From the NCBI GenBank assembly GCA_024304885.1, contig JALJOM010000003.1, positions 1,336,110-1,400,109 on the forward strand: a stretch of 64,000 bases of DNA. Reading direction: 5' to 3'. Source of the stretch: Beijerinckiaceae bacterium (GTDB lineage: Bacteria; Pseudomonadota; Alphaproteobacteria; Rhizobiales; Beijerinckiaceae). The translations under genes were made by a program, and so were the position numbers. The first letter of the stretch is position 1. Every line of letters starts with the position of its first letter. This document shows, in pieces, positions 10,209 through 18,591 of this stretch. The notes under the pieces were generated by a model, which saw nothing but the letters and a program-made list of their open reading frames with translations, made no database searches and was not told where the DNA came from.

Positions 10209-10757
10209 ATGGCGACCGACTTGATCCGATACGACCTGCTCATCCAGGATGCCTTGCGTGGTGTCGTCCGCAGGGTCCTCGCCGACGTCGCCCGCGACGG
10301 GCTGACCGGCGAGCATCACTTCTACATCACCTTTCGAACCCATGCGCGCGGCGTGCGGCTCTCGGCGCGGATGCGGGAGCAATACCCCGACGAGATGACG
10401 ATCGTCCTGCAACATCAGTTCTGGGACCTCTCCGTCACCGACCAGGCCTTCGAGGTCGGCCTGTCGTTTCGCAACATTCCCGAGAAGCTGCTCGTGCCGT
10501 TCGAGGCCGTGACCCGTTTCTCGGATCCTTCGGTCGAGTTCGACCTGAAGTTCGAGCCCGAGGAGGAGATCGCGGAGACGGGCGCCAATGACGAAGGCGC
10601 GCCCGGCACCTTCGGCAAGCCGAAGCTCGTGACCGAGGAGGAGCCTGCGGTGGTCCAGTCCCGAGGCGAGGGCGAGGTCGCGGCGGCGCAGACCGGATCG
10701 GCCGAGCCGGCCGAGGCCAATGTCGTCTCGATCGACATGTTCCGCAAGAAGACCTGA
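10209..10757 (+). CDS. sspB: SspB-like ClpXP adaptor
   Basis: About 182 residues. The start at 10209 gives the conserved N-terminus MATDLIRYDLLIQDALRGVVR and has AAGGG about 8 nt upstream; the in-frame ATG at 10179 lacks a site. The folded SspB domain spans about residues 1-125, including a GEHHFYITF strand and RMREQYPDEMTIVLQHQFWDL. An acidic disordered linker follows, then a short C-terminal tail (SIDMFRKK) of the kind that docks on ClpX. SspB binds the ssrA tag and delivers stalled-ribosome products to ClpXP. It lies directly downstream of ssrA, which supports the assignment. Alpha-type SspB is divergent from the enterobacterial protein. Confidence 0.93.
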   Translation: MATDLIRYDLLIQDALRGVVRRVLADVARDGLTGEHHFYITFRTHARGVRLSARMREQYPDEMTIVLQHQFWDLSVTDQAFEVGLSFRNIPEKLLVPFEAVTRFSDPSVEFDLKFEPEEEIAETGANDEGAPGTFGKPKLVTEEEPAVVQSRGEGEVAAAQTGSAEPAEANVVSIDMFRKKT

Positions 10758-10791
10758 CGCGCATCCGCCGAGACAGCCGGGGGGAATCGGA

Positions 10792-11010
10792 ATGGGCGAG
10801 ATCGTCAACTTGCGCCGCGCCCGCAAGGCCAAGGCGCGCGCGGCGGCCGAGGACCAGGCCGCAGCGAATCGCGCGCGGTTCGGACGCTCCAACGCTGAAC
10901 GGGAGGCGCTCGACAAGGCTCTGGCCCTGGACGCGCGCAAGCTCGACGGGCACAAGCTCGACGGGGAACCGCGCACGCCCGCCGTCGACGGGCCGGTCAC
11001 GACGGGCTGA
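10792..11010 (+). CDS. DUF4169-family small basic protein
   Basis: 72 residues, starting at the ATG at 10792. The N-terminus GEIVNLRRARKAKARAAAE and the later NRARFGRSNAEREALD match the DUF4169 pattern. It is short, strongly basic, rich in Ala/Arg/Lys and probably helical at its N-terminus. Function is unknown. It follows sspB by about 35 nt in the same direction, an arrangement frequent in Rhizobiales, and is probably co-transcribed with it. The C-terminus contains a short near-repeat (KLDGHKLDG). Confidence 0.85.
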   Translation: MGEIVNLRRARKAKARAAAEDQAAANRARFGRSNAEREALDKALALDARKLDGHKLDGEPRTPAVDGPVTTG

Positions 11011-11021
11011 CCCGCCCCGAC

Positions 11022-11471
11022 TCAGTCCTCGTGCACGAGTGCCGCCCAGGAGAGGCAGCAGACGGCGACGAAGGTCAGCCCGGCATTGGCAGCATGGGCG
11101 GCTTCCCATTGCAGCCGCAGCCGCGCCCAGTGCTCGGGCATGACCGTCCAATTGTCGGTGACGACATTGGCCGGGAACGTGAAGGCGAAGAAGATCGCGA
11201 GCGTCGCCGCGATGCAGGCCGCAGCGGTCGCGACGAAGGGGAATGCCCGGCTTTTTCCGCGCAGCCGGGACGCCCAGGCGACATCGGCGACGAGCGCCGC
11301 GACGAGGACGATCCCGAGCCACGCCCATCCTCGGTAGATGTTCTGAACGATGAAATAGGTCTCGTCGGCGAGCTTCATCTTGTTCGGAAGCTCGAGGAGA
11401 TGGGCTCCCGCCGGCACGAGCGCGAGCGCGGTCAGGACGATGGCGAGCCAGGCGACGATCCGGGTTGACAT
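11022..11471 (-). CDS. DUF1772-like four-helix membrane protein
   Basis: 149 residues with four hydrophobic segments. The sequence has the layout of DUF1772 (anthrone-oxygenase-like) proteins: an N-terminal helix followed by HLLELPNKM, a YRGW segment, and a C-terminal FTFPANVVTDNWT...W..LR..WEAAHA block with conserved polar residues. The family is of uncertain biochemical function in bacteria. The gene is convergent with the DUF4169 gene (12 nt between ends) and divergent from carB. Confidence 0.75.
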   Translation of the reverse strand: MSTRIVAWLAIVLTALALVPAGAHLLELPNKMKLADETYFIVQNIYRGWAWLGIVLVAALVADVAWASRLRGKSRAFPFVATAAACIAATLAIFFAFTFPANVVTDNWTVMPEHWARLRLQWEAAHAANAGLTFVAVCCLSWAALVHED

Positions 11472-11778
11472 GACATCGGCTCCGTTGCGCGCGAGGAGGG
11501 ACGATCAACTACCGACATAGGAGGCCGCGGGCCCGATTTCGACCGCAGCGCCTCGGCAATCATGGCGGATGCCAGGGCGGGTTCACAGGCACGAAATTCT
11601 CGTCTAGGAAGATAGCGGCCTGCGCCTGCGCGACCGCCGAGGACGCTTGTCGTTTTCGCGAGCACGCAAAGACAAGAATAATGCGCTTCGCGCCGGGCAT
11701 GGCTGCGGCCCGGGCCTGAGCCCTCGGGCCGCGCGGCTCGAACCGCCGATCTTCGGAAGGACGCACCCGGCACACAGC

Positions 11779-11798
11779 GGCCGGAGCGGCCTTTTTTT
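11779..11798 (+). terminator. Rho-independent terminator or attenuator ahead of carB
   Basis: A five-base-pair GC stem GGCCG-GAG-CGGCC is followed at once by seven T residues on the + strand. No gene ends upstream on this strand, so it terminates either an unannotated transcript or the carB leader itself. The latter would make it an attenuator, which is inference. Confidence 0.65.
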
Positions 11799-11803
11799 AT
11801 GGG

Positions 11804-11870
11804 CTCCGGGTCTTTGCTTCGTCGCCTCTCGGCGATGCGACCCGGTGCCCGTGTCGCTGGAAAATGCTCA
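11804..11870 (+). repeat. Partial R2 dispersed repeat before carB
   Basis: The right half of an R2 element: CTTCGTCGC...GCGATGCGA hairpin region, CCCGGTGCCCGTGTCGCTGG and the GGAAAATGCTC end. It sits 12 nt before the carB start, so it lies in the leader of carB mRNA. Confidence 0.65.
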
Positions 11871-11881
11871 GACGGGACTTC

Positions 11882-14800
11882 ATGCCGAAGCGGACCGATC
11901 TCTCCACGATCCTCATCATCGGCGCCGGACCGATCGTCATCGGGCAGGCTTGCGAGTTCGATTATTCAGGCACCCAAGCCTGCAAGGCGTTGCGAGAGGA
12001 AGGCTATCGGATCGTCCTCGTCAATTCCAATCCGGCGACGATCATGACCGACCCCGACCTGGCGGACCGGACCTATCTCGAGCCGATCACACCGGAGGTC
12101 GTCGCCAAGATCGTCGCCGAGGAGCGCCACGCCGTGCCGGGGGGCTTCGCGCTGCTGCCGACGATGGGCGGCCAAACCGCGCTGAACTGTGCCTTGTCGC
12201 TGCGACGGATGGGCATTCTCGACAAATACGATGTCGAGCTGATCGGGGCGAGCGCCGAGGCGATCGACAAGGCCGAGGATCGCGAGCTCTTCCGCGAGGC
12301 GATGCGCAAGCTCGGTCTCGAGACCCCGCGCTCGCATCAGGTCAAGTCGCTCGCCCAAGCGCTCGACGCGCTCGACGATATCGGCCTGCCGGCGATCATC
12401 CGGCCGTCCTTCACGCTCGGCGGAACCGGCGGGGGCATCGCCTACAACAAGGCCGAGTTCATCGACATCATCGAGCGCGGCATCGATGCCTCGCCGACGA
12501 GCGAGGTCCTGGTCGAGGAGAGCGTGCTCGGCTGGAAGGAATACGAGATGGAGGTCGTCCGCGACAAGGCGGACAATTGCATCATCGTCTGCTCGATCGA
12601 GAACATCGATCCGATGGGCGTCCACACCGGCGATTCCATCACCGTCGCTCCGGCGCTCACGTTGACCGACAAGGAATATCAGGCGATGCGCGACGCCGCG
12701 ATCGCGGTCTTGCGCGAGATCGGCGTGGAGACCGGCGGCTCGAATGTCCAGTTCGCGGTCAATCCCGAGGACGGCCGGATGATCGTCATCGAGATGAACC
12801 CGAGGGTCTCGCGCTCCTCCGCGCTCGCCTCCAAGGCGACGGGATTCCCGATCGCCAAGGTCGCGGCCAAGCTCGCCGTCGGCTATACGCTCGACGAGAT
12901 CGCCAACGACATCACGGGCGGCGCTACGCCGGCCTCCTTCGAGCCTGCGATCGACTATATCGTTACCAAGATCCCGCGCTTCGCCTTCGAGAAATTCCCG
13001 GGTGCGGACAACGTGCTCACCACGGCGATGAAGTCGGTCGGCGAGACCATGGCGATCGGGCGCACCTTCGCGGAAAGCCTGCAGAAGGCGCTGCGCTCGC
13101 TCGAGACCGGTCTCGACGGCCTCGACGAGATCGAGATCGAGGGCCTCGGCCTCGGCGACGACAAGAACGTCCTCCGCGCGGCATTGGGCCTTCCGACGCC
13201 CGACCGGCTCCTCGTCGTGGCCCAGGCGCTCCGCCACGGCATGACGCCCGAGGAAATCCACGAGGCCTGCCGGATCGATCGCTGGTTCATCGAGCGTCTC
13301 GAGGAAATCCTCGCTCTCGAAAGGATGGTGCGCCGGTTCGGCTTGCCGGACGATGCCGATAACTTGCGCATGCTGAAGGCCGCCGGCTTCTCGGACCTGC
13401 GTCTCGCGACACTGGCGAGGGTGCCTTCGGCAGAGGTGACCGCGTTACGCCGGCGGCTCGGCGTCGCGCCGGTCTTCAAGCGGATCGACACCTGCGCCGC
13501 CGAGTTCGCCTCGCCGACCGCCTATATGTACTCGACCTATGCGCCGCCTTTCGCCGGAGCGCTTGCCTGCGAGGCGCACCCGACCGCGCGCAAGAAGGTC
13601 GTGATCCTCGGCGGCGGCCCGAACCGGATCGGGCAGGGGATCGAGTTCGACTATTGCTGCTGCCACGCGAGCTTCGCGCTCCGCGAGCGCGGTTTCGAGA
13701 CGGTCATGGTCAACTGCAATCCGGAGACCGTCTCGACCGACTACGACACGTCGGACCGGCTCTATTTCGAGCCCTTGACTGCGGAGGACGTGCTCGAGAT
13801 CCTCGCGACCGAAGCCGCGGCGGGCGAGGTCGTCGGCGTCATCGTCCAGTTCGGCGGCCAGACCCCCTTGAAGCTCGCCCATGCGCTTGAGCAGGCAGGC
13901 ATCGCGATCCTCGGAACCAGCGTCGATTCGATCGATCTCGCCGAGGACCGCGACCGGTTCAAGCGGCTCCTCGACAAGATCGGCGCGCAGCAGCCGAGGA
14001 ACGGAATCGCCTATTCGGTGGAGCAGTCGCGCCTGGTCGCGGCCGAGCTCGGCCTGCCGCTCGTGGTGCGTCCCTCCTATGTGCTCGGCGGGCGTGCCAT
14101 GGCGATCATCCACGACACCAACGCCTTCGACGACTATCTTCTCGGCACCCTGCCGAGCCTCGTCCCGTCCGAGGTCAAGGCGAGATACCCGAACGACAAG
14201 ACCGGGCAGATCAACATGGTGCTCGGCAAGAATCCGTTGTTGTTCGACCGCTACCTGTCGGATGCCGTCGAGATCGATGTGGATGCGCTCTGCGACGGCA
14301 CCGATGTCTTCGTCTGCGGCATCATGGAGCATATCGAGGAAGCCGGCATCCATTCCGGCGACAGCGCCTGCTCGCTGCCGCCCCATTCCTTGCCGAGCGA
14401 TGTCTGCGCCCTCCTCGCGGAGGAGACGAGAAAGCTCGCGCTCGCGCTCGGCGTCCGCGGCCTGATGAACGTGCAATATGCGTTGAAGGACGGCGATATC
14501 TATGTGCTCGAGGTCAATCCCAGGGCGTCGCGCACGGTGCCCTTCGTCGCCAAGGTGATCGGCCTGCCGGTCGCCAAGATCGCGGCGCGGATCATGGCGA
14601 ACGAGAGCCTCGCGAGCTTCGGCTTGAAGAACGGCACCTGCGACCACGTCGGCGTGAAGGAAGCGGTGTTTCCCTTCGCGCGCTTCCCCGGCGTCGATAC
14701 GGTGCTCGGACCCGAGATGCGCTCGACCGGCGAGGTGATCGGCCTCGACCGGTCCTTCGCCGTGGCTTTCGCCAAAAGCCAGCTCGGCGGCGGGACCAAG

Positions 14801-15205
14801 GTGCCGACCGCCGGCACGGTCTTCGTCTCGGTGCGGGACGTGGACAAGCCGCGCATGCTCGACACGATGAAGCTCCTGACCGAGCTCGGCTTCGAGATTT
14901 GCGCGACCGGCGGGACCGCGCGCTACCTCCAATCGAAAGGCCTCGAGGCCAAGCGCATCAACAAGGTCTCCGAAGGGCGTCCCCACGTGGTCGATGCGAT
15001 CAAGAACGGCGGGATCCAACTCGTCCTCAACACCACGGAAGGCGCCCAGGCGCTGGCCGACTCGCGCTCGCTCCGCCGCGCGGCGCTCCTCCACAAGGTG
15101 CCGTACTACACCACGTTGGCGGGAGCGGTGGCCGCGTCGCAAGGGATCAAGGCCTATCTCGCGGACGATCTCGAGGTGCGCGCGCTGCAGGATTATTTCG
15201 CCTGA
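11882..15205 (+). CDS. carB: Carbamoyl-phosphate synthase large subunit
   Basis: 1107 residues. It makes carbamoyl phosphate for pyrimidines and arginine, from ammonia delivered by CarA (not in this window). The ATG at 11882 gives the conserved start [19 protein letters not shown]; an in-frame ATG 18 nt earlier is less likely. The duplicated structure is clear. The first carboxyphosphate half has [18 protein letters not shown] near residue 15. The second carbamate half repeats this as [18 protein letters not shown] near residue 578. Each half has an ATP-grasp domain ([10 protein letters not shown] in the first, [10 protein letters not shown] in the second). The C-terminal allosteric (MGS-like) domain starts near residue 975 and contains [13 protein letters not shown]. 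Its last 137 nt are duplicated at 19229-19362. Confidence 0.97.
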   Translation: MPKRTDLSTILIIGAGPIVIGQACEFDYSGTQACKALREEGYRIVLVNSNPATIMTDPDLADRTYLEPITPEVVAKIVAEERHAVPGGFALLPTMGGQTALNCALSLRRMGILDKYDVELIGASAEAIDKAEDRELFREAMRKLGLETPRSHQVKSLAQALDALDDIGLPAIIRPSFTLGGTGGGIAYNKAEFIDIIERGIDASPTSEVLVEESVLGWKEYEMEVVRDKADNCIIVCSIENIDPMGVHTGDSITVAPALTLTDKEYQAMRDAAIAVLREIGVETGGSNVQFAVNPEDGRMIVIEMNPRVSRSSALASKATGFPIAKVAAKLAVGYTLDEIANDITGGATPASFEPAIDYIVTKIPRFAFEKFPGADNVLTTAMKSVGETMAIGRTFAESLQKALRSLETGLDGLDEIEIEGLGLGDDKNVLRAALGLPTPDRLLVVAQALRHGMTPEEIHEACRIDRWFIERLEEILALERMVRRFGLPDDADNLRMLKAAGFSDLRLATLARVPSAEVTALRRRLGVAPVFKRIDTCAAEFASPTAYMYSTYAPPFAGALACEAHPTARKKVVILGGGPNRIGQGIEFDYCCCHASFALRERGFETVMVNCNPETVSTDYDTSDRLYFEPLTAEDVLEILATEAAAGEVVGVIVQFGGQTPLKLAHALEQAGIAILGTSVDSIDLAEDRDRFKRLLDKIGAQQPRNGIAYSVEQSRLVAAELGLPLVVRPSYVLGGRAMAIIHDTNAFDDYLLGTLPSLVPSEVKARYPNDKTGQINMVLGKNPLLFDRYLSDAVEIDVDALCDGTDVFVCGIMEHIEEAGIHSGDSACSLPPHSLPSDVCALLAEETRKLALALGVRGLMNVQYALKDGDIYVLEVNPRASRTVPFVAKVIGLPVAKIAARIMANESLASFGLKNGTCDHVGVKEAVFPFARFPGVDTVLGPEMRSTGEVIGLDRSFAVAFAKSQLGGGTKVPTAGTVFVSVRDVDKPRMLDTMKLLTELGFEICATGGTARYLQSKGLEAKRINKVSEGRPHVVDAIKNGGIQLVLNTTEGAQALADSRSLRRAALLHKVPYYTTLAGAVAASQGIKAYLADDLEVRALQDYFA

Positions 15206-15210
15206 CGAGG
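15074..15210 (+). repeat. carB 3' end, left copy of a direct repeat bounding the island
   Basis: This segment (last ~44 codons of carB plus 5 nt) recurs at 19229-19362. I count 8 mismatches over 134 aligned bases and a 3-nt gap that removes exactly the TGA stop in the distant copy. The two copies bound a 4 kb region of mobile-element debris, like the left and right attachment duplications of an integrative element. Confidence 0.8.
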
Positions 15211-15231
15211 TACGGCAGGGCGGGGTGGTGC

Positions 15232-15300
15232 TCAAATCAGCCTCGAGCCCTTCAGGCTCGCATGGCCGTGCTTGCCGACCGCGATGATCTGATGGGTGAG
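15232..15300 (-). pseudogene. radC: radC 3' fragment
   Basis: Read on the minus strand this gives [22 protein letters not shown] and a stop. The intact radC at 22356 ends with the same residues but with 14 more between the two GK pairs. The fragment therefore has a precise 42-nt in-frame deletion between short GGCAAG direct repeats. No upstream part of radC remains. It may come from a radC carried by the element (radC genes are common in integrative conjugative elements) or from a duplication of the resident gene. Confidence 0.75.
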
Positions 15301-15308
15301 CTGATCAA

Positions 15309-15520
15309 CCTGACCGAGGCCGACATTTCCGACAGCGCCGGTGCGCAAGCAATCCTCTCTGCGATCGACGAGCGTTGCCTCGAGTTCAGCGCCGCTTTGC
15401 CGAGGCCGCCGCCGACTGGCGCACGCTGATGGACAAGGCGGCCTTGGAGGATTCGTGATCGAGATCGTCCGGGTCGAGAAACCGACCGGATTCGAGGTGC
15501 TGACTCGGCGCCGGGTGGTG
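15309..15520 (+). pseudogene. IS5-family (IS427-like) transposase remnant
   Basis: Pieces of one transposase are spread over three frames: LTEADISDSAGAQAILSAI, then FAEAAADWRTLMDKAALED, then VIEIVRVEKPTGFEVLTRRRVV. In intact IS427-group enzymes these parts are contiguous (ADI-DSAGA, an FAD-x-AYD motif, LMDKA, then the FEVLPRRWVVERTFGW signature). The fragment stops just at the RRRVV motif, so the catalytic Glu region is lost. At least two frameshifts are needed to join the parts. No terminal repeats could be identified. Confidence 0.75.
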
Positions 15521-15693
15521 GGGCCTCCTTCAGCATCACGACACGAGCTCCGGATGTGCGCGGTGGCACAGATTGATCACCAAACCAGAGTGATGCTTCG
15601 AGCATCGACCATCACGACGCGGAGCATCCCCGTAAAGCGGAGGCGCCAACGCAACGAGGTCCTGAGTTCCCATCTTCGGAAAGGGGGATCGCC

Positions 15694-16515
15694 ATGGCTG
15701 CCTGGGAGCATCGGTACGGTTGGAACGCCGAAGTGTACTACCGCTATCGCAAATACGTCATGTCCAAAGCCAAGGACTATGAAAGTAGCGATAGGGACTG
15801 TGCCGATGTGGCTATATCGCTCATCATCGACTTTGCGGCGGGCCTCAACCTGTGCCTTACTTTCCAAGACGCTACGGGCGGAATGTACATCTCCAAGGCC
15901 AAGGGCCTCATCCAACCGACGACCAGAGGGGGCTGGGAGTTGAACGACAGCATTACCTGGAGATCGAAGGAGGAGTACGTCAAAGCCGTGCTGGGGAGGA
16001 CCAGCGCCTGGGATCTGGCCCGGTACAACTGCAGGGTCAACCAATTCGGACCGGTGCCCGGCGACCTGATGCTCAGGGCGAAAATGGGGTGGGTTGGCCC
16101 TTTTAAATACCCCGCGAGTCACGCCGCCCTTGTCTTCGGAACCTACTCACCGGGCCAGCGCGCGGAGCCCGAGTACCTGGACGTGAAGGGCTATCCGAAT
16201 TTTCCGGGCGGCGACGCCGCGATGAAGGCCTTCACGCAGACCCGCTATTTCCGGGGAGACGTCGATGCCAACGGCTTGACGATCGCCCGCGAGCCGAAGC
16301 CGCCCTTCGACAAGGATGTCCATTTCAATTTCCTGAATTCCCGCGGCGACGCCAAGCGCAACGCCGAGTTGATCTACTTTGCCAACGCGCGTCAGATCCG
16401 CGAGGAGGGGTTCGATTTCTACGAGTACTCGCTTCTGGTCACCGACAACTGGCCGGACTTCAAAGGCGACGGGGTGCCGCCGTTCCGCACGCACAAGTAT
16501 CGGGAGCAGCGCTAG
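15694..16515 (+). CDS. Orphan protein with a papain-like (NlpC/P60- or CHAP-type) cysteine hydrolase pattern
   Basis: 273 residues, with AGGGGGA 5 nt before the ATG. I do not recognise a named family. The spacing of motifs matches NlpC/P60 or CHAP peptidases: a Cys at the start of a helix (SDRDCADVAISLIID, near residue 35), a VPGDLML motif before a strand (near residue 126) and then SHAALVFGTY carrying the putative catalytic His (near 148). The C-terminal ~110 residues are polar with no signal. There is no N-terminal signal peptide or membrane helix. It lies inside the carB-bounded island, and its base composition looks less GC-rich than the neighbours. Its TAG stop is the CTAG of an R1 repeat. 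Peptidoglycan hydrolase, toxin or amidase effector are all possible; none is shown. Confidence 0.5.
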   Translation: MAAWEHRYGWNAEVYYRYRKYVMSKAKDYESSDRDCADVAISLIIDFAAGLNLCLTFQDATGGMYISKAKGLIQPTTRGGWELNDSITWRSKEEYVKAVLGRTSAWDLARYNCRVNQFGPVPGDLMLRAKMGWVGPFKYPASHAALVFGTYSPGQRAEPEYLDVKGYPNFPGGDAAMKAFTQTRYFRGDVDANGLTIAREPKPPFDKDVHFNFLNSRGDAKRNAELIYFANARQIREEGFDFYEYSLLVTDNWPDFKGDGVPPFRTHKYREQR

Positions 16516-16583
16516 ATCACGATGACTTTGGATCGATTCGATCCAAAGTCATGACACGTGATCGATTCCAAAAGTTCAGAGCA
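16512..16583. repeat. R1 repeat, half copy (hairpin part)
   Basis: CTAGATCACGATGACTTTGG followed by ATCGATTCGATCCAAAGTCAT forms the near-perfect R1 hairpin. It continues through ACGTGATCGATTCCAAAAGTTCAGAGC, in inverted order compared with the copies at 24931, 58879 and 62561. The first TAG is the stop codon of the preceding gene. Confidence 0.85.
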
Positions 16584-16589
16584 GCAGCC

Positions 16590-17629
16590 GATCAGGTTGA
16601 ATCATAACCGGCGGCGGCGAAGACGTTCGTACATTCGTCGGGCGTGAAGAGGTCGATGATGCGCCCGATGGCGCCCCAAAGGGCGCTGACCGTGCGTTCA
16701 GCGGCCTTTCGGAGATGCGCTTCGAGTTTGGAGAAAGCGTTTTCTATTGGATTGAAGTCGGGGCTGTAGGGCGGGAGGTAGAGAAGCGTTGCACATGCAG
16801 CCTCGATCATCGCCTGCACCCGCGCCCCTTGTGGCTCGACAGATTGTCCATCACCACGATGTCGCTCGGCCGGAACTCCGGGACCAGGACCTTCTCCACA
16901 TAGGTCTCGAAGGCCTCACGGTTGATCGGTCCGTCGAGAACCCAAGGTGCGATCATGCCGTCGATGCGGAAGCCGGCGACAAAAGTGGTCGTCTTGCAAT
17001 GGCCGTGCGGTACGCCGACCCGCAGCCGCTCTCCCCGCGGGCGGCGGCCATGCGTGCGGGCCATGCGTGCGGGCCATGTTCGTCGAGGCCCAGGTCTCGT
17101 CGAGGGAGACGAGGCGCTCCGGGTCGAGGTCGAGCTGGCCCTCGAACCAGTCGGTGCGGGCGGCCTTCACGTCGGGGCGATCCTGTTCCGAGGCATGGGT
17201 GGTCTTTTTTGCGCGTGATGTCGTGGCGCACGAAGAAGCGACGGATCGTACCGCAGCCGAACGACTGGCCCTTCTCCCCCAGCGCCTGACGCAACTCCTC
17301 GACGGTGATGTCGGGCGTCTCCTCCAGCACCGAGAGGATCATCGCCTTGTGGGCCTCGATCCGACCGGACTTGCGGTCTCCACCCATGACCTTCGGCCGG
17401 GCATCGCCCTGCTCGCGCTCGCGGGTCCGCCAGCGGCTGACACACGACGCGCTCACCCCGAACCGTAGCGCCGCCTGACGGCAGAACAGACCACACGCCA
17501 CCGCAGCCAGAACCCGAACCCGAAGATCGAGGGACAAAGCTTTCGACATGCCCGCCGGCCTCCACCTCCGGCAGGCAGCTCGAATCACCAAAACCCCGAT
17601 TCGGGAATCCCCCACGATTCAGCCAGGTC
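16590..17629 (-). mobile_element. IS630-family insertion sequence (degenerate)
   Basis: An element of about 1.04 kb holding one broken IS630-type transposase on the minus strand. The ends carry imperfect inverted repeats. The left end (16590-16606) and the reverse complement of the right end (17612-17629) share the pattern GA-C-GG-TGAATC-T. The exact boundaries and the expected TA target duplication could not be confirmed. The left end abuts an R1 copy, and the right end overlaps the 3' end of the SRPBCC gene. Confidence 0.65.
16592..17549 (-). pseudogene. IS630-family transposase, three frameshifts
   Basis: Translation starts at about 17549 (MSKALSLDLRVRVLAAV) with an HTH region (RQAALRFGVSASCVSRW). 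It breaks at a run of six A near 17209, resumes at WFEGQLDLDPERL and SLDETWASTNM (first catalytic Asp), and breaks again at a 13-nt tandem duplication (17052-17064 and 17065-17077). It continues through TTTFVAGFRIDG and [11 protein letters not shown] (second Asp), breaks at one lost G near 16828, and ends with [14 protein letters not shown] (catalytic Glu) and a stop at 16592. All DDE residues survive, but no single frame encodes them, so the copy cannot make a normal transposase. Confidence 0.88.
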
Positions 17630-18107
17630 GCCTCACGCTCCAGTCTTCGTCTGCCTCCGTCGCCAAAACTGCATCGATCTTGCGCAGCATGGCACTCCAG
17701 CCCATCTCCGTCCGCTTCACATATTCGGCCCAGCGTTCATCCATGCTGTGCACGATGGTCGCGCGACATCCGCCCGCAAGAGGCTCAAGCGTTAACGTGA
17801 CGAGAGAGGAGTTCTCCTGTTCGTCTTCCTCGGAGGTGAACCAAGAGCCCCAATGCACGGCCTCGCCTGCTTCCCGCATGTCCGAAAAAGTGAACTTGCC
17901 GCCGACCCGCGCGTCGATCTCGATTCTGCGGACGTCGAAGGGGGGCATGTCCTGAACGGCCTGTGCCATCCAGGACCGCACTTTGATCGGATCGAGCCAT
18001 GCGTCGAATACGCGCTCAGCAGACGATTTGAACTCACGGACCGCCTTCGCTTCAAGCTTTCCGGACACGCTTTTTCTCCTTCGGAGGTCGGATTTCGCTC
18101 GTGGCAT
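17619..18107 (-). CDS. SRPBCC (AHSA1/START-like) domain protein
   Basis: 162 residues. The sequence fits the AHSA1 type: AVREFKSSAERVFDAWLDP near the N-terminus, GGKFTFSDM, then a C-terminal GWSAMLRKIDAVL helix. Proteins of this kind bind hydrophobic ligands in a helix-grip pocket; the ligand here is unknown. The gene overlaps the end of the ArsR-type gene by 56 nt, the usual arrangement for this pair. The last few codons (RRPG and stop) fall within the right terminal repeat of the IS630 element, so the native C-terminus was probably replaced by the insertion, with little loss. Confidence 0.82.
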   Translation of the reverse strand: MPRAKSDLRRRKSVSGKLEAKAVREFKSSAERVFDAWLDPIKVRSWMAQAVQDMPPFDVRRIEIDARVGGKFTFSDMREAGEAVHWGSWFTSEEDEQENSSLVTLTLEPLAGGCRATIVHSMDERWAEYVKRTEMGWSAMLRKIDAVLATEADEDWSVRRPG

Positions 18108-18438
18108 CTTCGGCCGTCAAAAGATCATCAATGGCTTGGAGCCGGCTCGCCCAAAAGGATTGCTGAGCCGCAATCCATTGTTGGGCCTCAGACAGTGGCT
18201 CGGGGCGGAAGCGAAGTATGTGGTCACGCCCGGACACATTCCGCTCGATGAGCCTTGCGCGCTCCAAGAGACGGATGTGCTTGCTTACCGAATTCAGCGA
18301 GATCGAAAACTCGGCTGCAACATCGGTGACGCGGGCTTCCGAAGCCGCCAGTCGCTGCAATATGCGCCGCCGAATTGGGTCAGCGAGCGCCATAAGCGTC
18401 CTGTCCAAGTCTGCCGATGGCCCTTCGTAGCGCATCAT
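18052..18438 (-). CDS. ArsR-family transcriptional regulator
   Basis: 128 residues. A winged-helix protein with the ArsR core: LMALADPIRRRILQRLA, TDVAAEFSISLNSVSKHIRLLERARLI and a wing (RDHILRF). No CxC metal-binding motif is visible in the recognition helix region, so metal sensing is unlikely. It belongs to the common ArsR/SRPBCC two-gene module, in which the regulator probably controls its partner. The genes overlap and are read together on the minus strand. Confidence 0.87.
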   Translation of the reverse strand: MMRYEGPSADLDRTLMALADPIRRRILQRLAASEARVTDVAAEFSISLNSVSKHIRLLERARLIERNVSGRDHILRFRPEPLSEAQQWIAAQQSFWASRLQAIDDLLTAEDATSEIRPPKEKKRVRKA

Positions 18439-18591
18439 TCATCCTTTTCGGTGAATTATGTCGAGTGCTGCCCCGAGTGTCAACCGGGCGGAACTCGCGC
18501 CACGACGCTGAGTCTGTTCTGAAACGAGACGTGGTTGATTGGAGCACTTCCGCTACGGCGCGCTGTCGCGATTGGGTAGGTCTTAGACAGA

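Larger units (their letters stand above)
11472..11881. other. Intergenic region upstream of carB
   Basis: About 410 nt without a gene I can support. It contains a strong hairpin plus T-tract (11779-11798) and then a partial R2 repeat (11804-11870) that runs almost to the carB start. A GC-rich stretch at 11700-11750 can fold, but I could not identify a tRNA or known RNA in it. A 46-71-codon open frame on the minus strand (11560-11775) has no family resemblance I recognise. Confidence 0.5.

Noticed and set aside
11700-11760. tRNA-like T-arm sequence (GGCTCGAACCGCC)
   Set aside because: I could not build an acceptor stem or anticodon arm around it.
11560-11775. 71-codon minus-strand frame (a 46-codon form begins MPGAKRIILV) upstream of the DUF1772-like gene
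   Set aside because: No family, no convincing ribosome binding site, and it overlaps a structured GC-rich leader; could be real but not supported.
13445-15235. Open frame of about 596 codons opposite carB
   Set aside because: Antisense to conserved carB motifs and without any family pattern.
17200-17215. A6G run in the IS630 transposase as a programmed frameshift site
   Set aside because: A -1 shift there leads to a stop; restoring the frame needs +1 or removal of one A, so a simple indel is more likely.
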